A DNA stretch of 64,000 nt from Nocardia carnea (GTDB lineage Bacteria; Actinomycetota; Actinomycetes; Mycobacteriales; Mycobacteriaceae). The first letter of the stretch is position 1. Each line of letters begins with the position of its first letter. Positions 61,199-64,000 of the stretch are shown here, one piece after another. Location of the stretch: contig NZ_JARWPM010000445.1 in NCBI RefSeq assembly GCF_029869215.1, positions 57,863 to 121,862 of the forward strand, given 5' to 3'. The notes under the pieces are model-generated. The model was given only the letters and a program-made list of their open reading frames with translations, had not been told where the DNA came from and did not search any database. The translations under genes were made by a program, and so were the position numbers.

Positions 61199-62449
61199 GT
61201 GACGCTCACGGAGCATGTCGATGTTGTGGTGGCCGGCGGTGGTGCCGGCGGGATCGCGGCGGCGGTCGGGGCCGCGCGCAGCGGGGCGCGGGTGCGGCTC
61301 ATCGAGCGGTACCCCTTCCTCGGTGGCGCGGCGACGAACAGTTCGGTGCTCACCTTCTGCGGTTTCTTCGATCAGACCCACGAGACCGTGGTCGGCGGGG
61401 TCGGCGGGGAGGTGCTCGACCGGTTGCGTGCTCGCGGGGTGTACGCGGAGAAGGTCATGGGCTGGACCGGTAACCGGATCGTGCTGCTGGATGCCGAGAC
61501 CACGAAGCTCGTCTGCGACGAGATCGTCGCCGATGCGGGAGTCGAGACCCGGCTGCATTCCACGCTGATCGGGGCGACCAGGCGCGATGGGGCGATCACC
61601 GAGGTCGAGGTGGCGCACCGGGGCGGTACCGAACGCCTCACCGCGGACGCCTTCGTCGACGCCACCGGGGATGGCGCGCTGCTGGCGCTCGCCGGGGCCG
61701 CGGTGCGCACGGTCGACCTGCCGGACCGGCAGACGAACACGCTGGCCTGCCGGTTCGGCGGGGTCGCCGAGGACGCCGACCTCTCCACCGACGGGATGCG
61801 CGCGGCCGTGGCCGCCTACAACGCGGAAACAGGTGCCGCGCTGCCGCGCGATCACGGCATCGCCGTCCGGCTGCCGGTGACCGGTGAAGTGATGGCGCTG
61901 CTCGTCGACGAACACTTCGACACCCTCGACCCGCGGCAGAGCAGCGCCGCGGAGGCCCGGGCCCGGGCGCAATCCTGGCGATACCTCGACGCGATGCGCA
62001 AGGGTATGTCCGGATGGCAGCAGGCCTATCTGGTGACCTCCGGCCCGCAGATCGGTATCCGGGAAAGCCGGCGGTTGGTCGGCAAGGCCACGATCACCGC
62101 CGACGACGTGCGGCGGGCGCGCAAACGCCCGGACGAATCGATCGGCCGCTGCGGCTGGCCGATCGAGGACCACGCCGGACCGGGCGTGACCAATTACGAA
62201 GAGATCGACGGCGGCCGCTGGTACGACGTGCCCTACGATGCCATCCGGTGTGCCGACACCGGCAATGTGTGGGGTGTCGGCCGGTTGACCAGCTCGGACG
62301 ACGAGGCGTTCGCCTCGGTACGGGTGATGGGCACCGCGTTCGCCACCGGGCACGCCGCGGGGATCGCCGCGGCGCAGTACAGCGCCGGCCGGCGCCACGA
62401 TCTGCCCGGTATCCGTCGTACTCTGCTCGCCCAGGGGGCGATCGTATGA
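61199..62449 (+). CDS. FAD-dependent oxidoreductase (FAD_oxidored family)
   Basis: A 416-residue flavoprotein from GTG 61199 (TTAGGAG eight bases upstream). The N-terminal FAD motif is VVVAGGGAGGIAAAVGAARSG, then GGAATNSSVLTFCGF, and a second flavin loop is in DAFVDATGDGALLALAG. Members of this family oxidise small hydroxy or amino compounds or act as succinate-dehydrogenase-like proteins; the substrate is unknown. It is the first gene of a LysR-regulated operon with an MFS transporter; its stop overlaps a 22-codon frame. Confidence 0.9.
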   Translation: MTLTEHVDVVVAGGGAGGIAAAVGAARSGARVRLIERYPFLGGAATNSSVLTFCGFFDQTHETVVGGVGGEVLDRLRARGVYAEKVMGWTGNRIVLLDAETTKLVCDEIVADAGVETRLHSTLIGATRRDGAITEVEVAHRGGTERLTADAFVDATGDGALLALAGAAVRTVDLPDRQTNTLACRFGGVAEDADLSTDGMRAAVAAYNAETGAALPRDHGIAVRLPVTGEVMALLVDEHFDTLDPRQSSAAEARARAQSWRYLDAMRKGMSGWQQAYLVTSGPQIGIRESRRLVGKATITADDVRRARKRPDESIGRCGWPIEDHAGPGVTNYEEIDGGRWYDVPYDAIRCADTGNVWGVGRLTSSDDEAFASVRVMGTAFATGHAAGIAAAQYSAGRRHDLPGIRRTLLAQGAIV

Positions 62450-62514
62450 GGTGGTCGCAGGTGACACCGCAGCCCGCATTGCCGTCGTTCTGTGAATCGG
62501 AGTACTACGCATGA
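62446..62514 (+). CDS. Possible 22-aa coupling peptide
   Basis: A 22-codon frame begins with ATGA overlapping the oxidoreductase stop and ends with a TGA overlapping the MFS start (ATGA). Its product is Trp, Cys and Tyr-containing with no recognisable fold. It may only keep ribosomes moving through the 61-base gap and so couple the two flanking genes; a stable peptide is not implied. Confidence 0.35.
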   Translation: MRWSQVTPQPALPSFCESEYYA

Positions 62515-63842
62515 GCAAGTCAGGCCCGGAGGCGGCGGCACAGCGGAACCACGGCGGACCGTCGCTCATACCTGCGAGCATGCAGCGCTCCCCCGCCTAC
62601 CGCTGGGTCGTTCTCACCATGTGCTGGGCCGCTTTCACCATGACCTCGGTGGACCGGTCGACGTGGGGTCCGGCCTCGGCATCGGTGAGCGATTCCCTCG
62701 CCGTGCCGATCGCTGCCATCGGCATCTTCGCGACCTGCTACTACATCGGCTACGTCGCCTCCAACGCCTTCGGCGGATTCCTCACCGACTGGCTCGGCGG
62801 GCGGATGATCCTCTCGCTCACCGGGTTGGTGGCCGGATCGTTCATGATCGTTTTCGGCACCATCGAATCCATCACCGCGGGTTTGATCGTGCAGGGCATC
62901 GTCGGGTTGTTCGCCGGCGCGGACTACGCGGGCGGGCTCAAACTCATCGCCACCTGGTTCACCCCGGCCCAGCGCGGATTCGCCATGGGGGTGTTCATGA
63001 CCGCGACCTCGCTCGGCACCGTCATCGCCAATGCGGTCGTCCCGCGGCTGATCGAAGCGTCCGGATGGCGCGAGTCCTACCACGTGTTCGGCATCGTCAC
63101 CGTCGTCATCAGCGTGCTGTGCTTCGTCTTGCTGCGCGACCGGCCGCGCGCTCAGGAGCAGCCGGTGGAACAGGAGACACCGCGCGCGAGTGCGCTACCG
63201 GACCTGCGCCCGCTGCTGCGCAATCGCGATCTGCTGCTGCTCGCCGTTACGGGCTTCGGCGGACTGTGGGGCACCTACGGCTTCGTGACCTGGTCGAATA
63301 CGCTCATGGTCAAAGCCAACGGGATCGATCCGGTCGACGCCGGCACGGTGCTGGTGATCTTCGCCGGGGTCGCGGTCGTGGCGAAGCCGATGGTGGGCTG
63401 GGTGACCGATCTGTTCCGCCTCGGACAAAAGGTGCCGATCATCGTGATCCTCGTGGTTTTCGGTGGCACGTTGCTGACCTTCGGGTCGCTGTCGGGTCTC
63501 ACCCAGTTCATGGTGTGCGCGCCGCTGCTGGGCCTGGGCGCCTACGCGTACTCGCCGCTCACGGCCGCCTTGACTCCGGTGCTCGCCGGACGCGATCTGG
63601 TCGGCTCCGCGGCCGGGGGTGTGAACGCGGTCTGGCAGCTCGGCAGTGTGGTGGTGCCCGCGGTCGTCGGTTTCGTCTTCCACGCCACCGGTTCCTTCTA
63701 CGCCGCGTTCATCGTCCTGGCGATCGGCCCGTTCGCGGGCGCGGTCACCTGCTGTTTCATCCGCTCGGACCGGCCGGCACGGCAGAAACGGCGCCCGGCC
63801 GGGGCCGTACGCCCGGCGCCCGCTTCCGAAGTGGCCGTCTGA
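62511..63842 (+). CDS. MFS transporter (anion:cation symporter/ACS-like)
   Basis: A 443-residue major facilitator with twelve predicted helices. The N-terminal part reads WVVLTMCWAAFTMTSVDRSTWGPAS, the loop between helices 2 and 3 is GGFLTDWLGGRMIL, and the first helix of the second half follows a charged loop at about 205-230. It resembles organic-acid transporters of the ACS family. Coupled to the FAD oxidoreductase gene, it probably imports that enzyme's substrate under LysR control. Confidence 0.9.
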   Translation: MSKSGPEAAAQRNHGGPSLIPASMQRSPAYRWVVLTMCWAAFTMTSVDRSTWGPASASVSDSLAVPIAAIGIFATCYYIGYVASNAFGGFLTDWLGGRMILSLTGLVAGSFMIVFGTIESITAGLIVQGIVGLFAGADYAGGLKLIATWFTPAQRGFAMGVFMTATSLGTVIANAVVPRLIEASGWRESYHVFGIVTVVISVLCFVLLRDRPRAQEQPVEQETPRASALPDLRPLLRNRDLLLLAVTGFGGLWGTYGFVTWSNTLMVKANGIDPVDAGTVLVIFAGVAVVAKPMVGWVTDLFRLGQKVPIIVILVVFGGTLLTFGSLSGLTQFMVCAPLLGLGAYAYSPLTAALTPVLAGRDLVGSAAGGVNAVWQLGSVVVPAVVGFVFHATGSFYAAFIVLAIGPFAGAVTCCFIRSDRPARQKRRPAGAVRPAPASEVAV

Positions 63843-63936
63843 AGCGCCGGCAAGGAAAAGGAAGAATTCAGCCCGAAGCCGTTGTCCTACAGTGAAATGC
63901 GGCCGGGCTGCTGCGGGAACTCGCCCGCTTCACCAC

Positions 63937-64000
63937 GATGACCTTCGGCCTGGCCGACCGTGCCCCGGAAGCGGTGGTGGTGATCGGCGGCGGCGCGAAT
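63937..64000 (+). CDS. Possible start of another gene, cut by the window edge
   Basis: From ATG 63937 the frame reads through a short lead into AVVVIGGGAN, which resembles the N-terminal strand and glycine loop of a nucleotide-binding flavoprotein. Only 21 codons are visible, no ribosome site is clear, and the frame is open upstream to 63893. The call is tentative. Confidence 0.25.

Overview
The window looks like a chromosomal segment of a high-GC mycolic-acid actinomycete, most likely Nocardia or a close relative. The evidence is the GC-rich third codon positions, the frequent GTG/TTG starts, and lineage-typical families: arylamine N-acetyltransferase, a SARP/BTAD regulator with an ATPase domain, DUF3558 lipoprotein, EspG, a PPE-like protein, a CpnT-like toxin, DUF397 with a DUF5753 HTH protein, and CYP157-like P450s. 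No rRNA, tRNA, CRISPR array, transposase or phage gene was seen. The assignment rests on gene families only.

Layout. (1) 1-5.8 kb: the 3' end of a flavin/2Fe-2S reductase; an FMN reductase and arylamine N-acetyltransferase operon; a large SARP-type regulator; a DUF1772 membrane protein. (2) 6-12.7 kb: a TetR regulator divergent from a tight six-gene operon (acyl-CoA synthetase, acyl-CoA dehydrogenase, two DUF202 membrane proteins, NylB-like hydrolase, MFS transporter), closed by a hairpin terminator. (3) 12.9-19.4 kb: a Tat-exported alkyl-sulfatase, a CitA/DcuS-type two-component system, a Uma2-fold protein and a sugar-dehydrogenase lipoprotein. (4) 19.6-24.5 kb: an ECF41/SigJ-type sigma factor facing an operon of serine hydrolase, DoxX-like protein and carboxymuconolactone-decarboxylase-like protein. 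Both divergent promoters carry the same GGTCACG-N16-CGTC element. Next to them is an SDR/MerR divergent pair with a textbook MerR operator. (5) 24.5-31.1 kb: a P-loop kinase-like protein, a P450 and Baeyer-Villiger monooxygenase operon, a LysR divergent from a second carboxymuconolactone-decarboxylase-like gene, and a self-operating leaderless MerR gene.

(6) 31.3-41.1 kb: nine genes in one direction, with a TetR gene behind them. They encode a glutamine-synthetase-like ligase, a MetX-like alpha/beta hydrolase, two hydroxyacid dehydrogenases, an FAD aromatic hydroxylase and a complete SsuABC/TauABC-type importer. This looks like one uptake and catabolic pathway whose substrate I cannot name. 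(7) 41.4-43.3 kb: a WhiJ-like DUF5753/DUF397 pair divergent from three very small coupled genes (62, 49 and 64 aa). (8) 43.4-52.8 kb: a type VII secretion accessory operon (DUF3558 lipoprotein, helical protein, PPE-like protein, EspG) divergent from a 1718-codon polymorphic toxin frame. This frame has a CpnT-like N terminus, a papain-like glutamine-deamidase domain and a nucleotide-deaminase-like tip. A YrhB-like immunity gene lies wholly inside it in another reading frame, and a low-GC SUKH immunity gene follows. (9) 53-64 kb: a second P450 paralogue, a DD-peptidase-like hydrolase, a DedA/histidine kinase/response regulator operon, two LysR regulators each with an ATAC-N7-GTAT box facing its divergent target, an FAD oxidoreductase/MFS operon and the edge of another gene.

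The strongest second-look items are the toxin with its nested immunity gene, the matched ECF promoter pair, the two P450s lacking the ExxR arginine, the unassigned nine-gene catabolic operon, and the small-gene operon at 42.8-43.3 kb.
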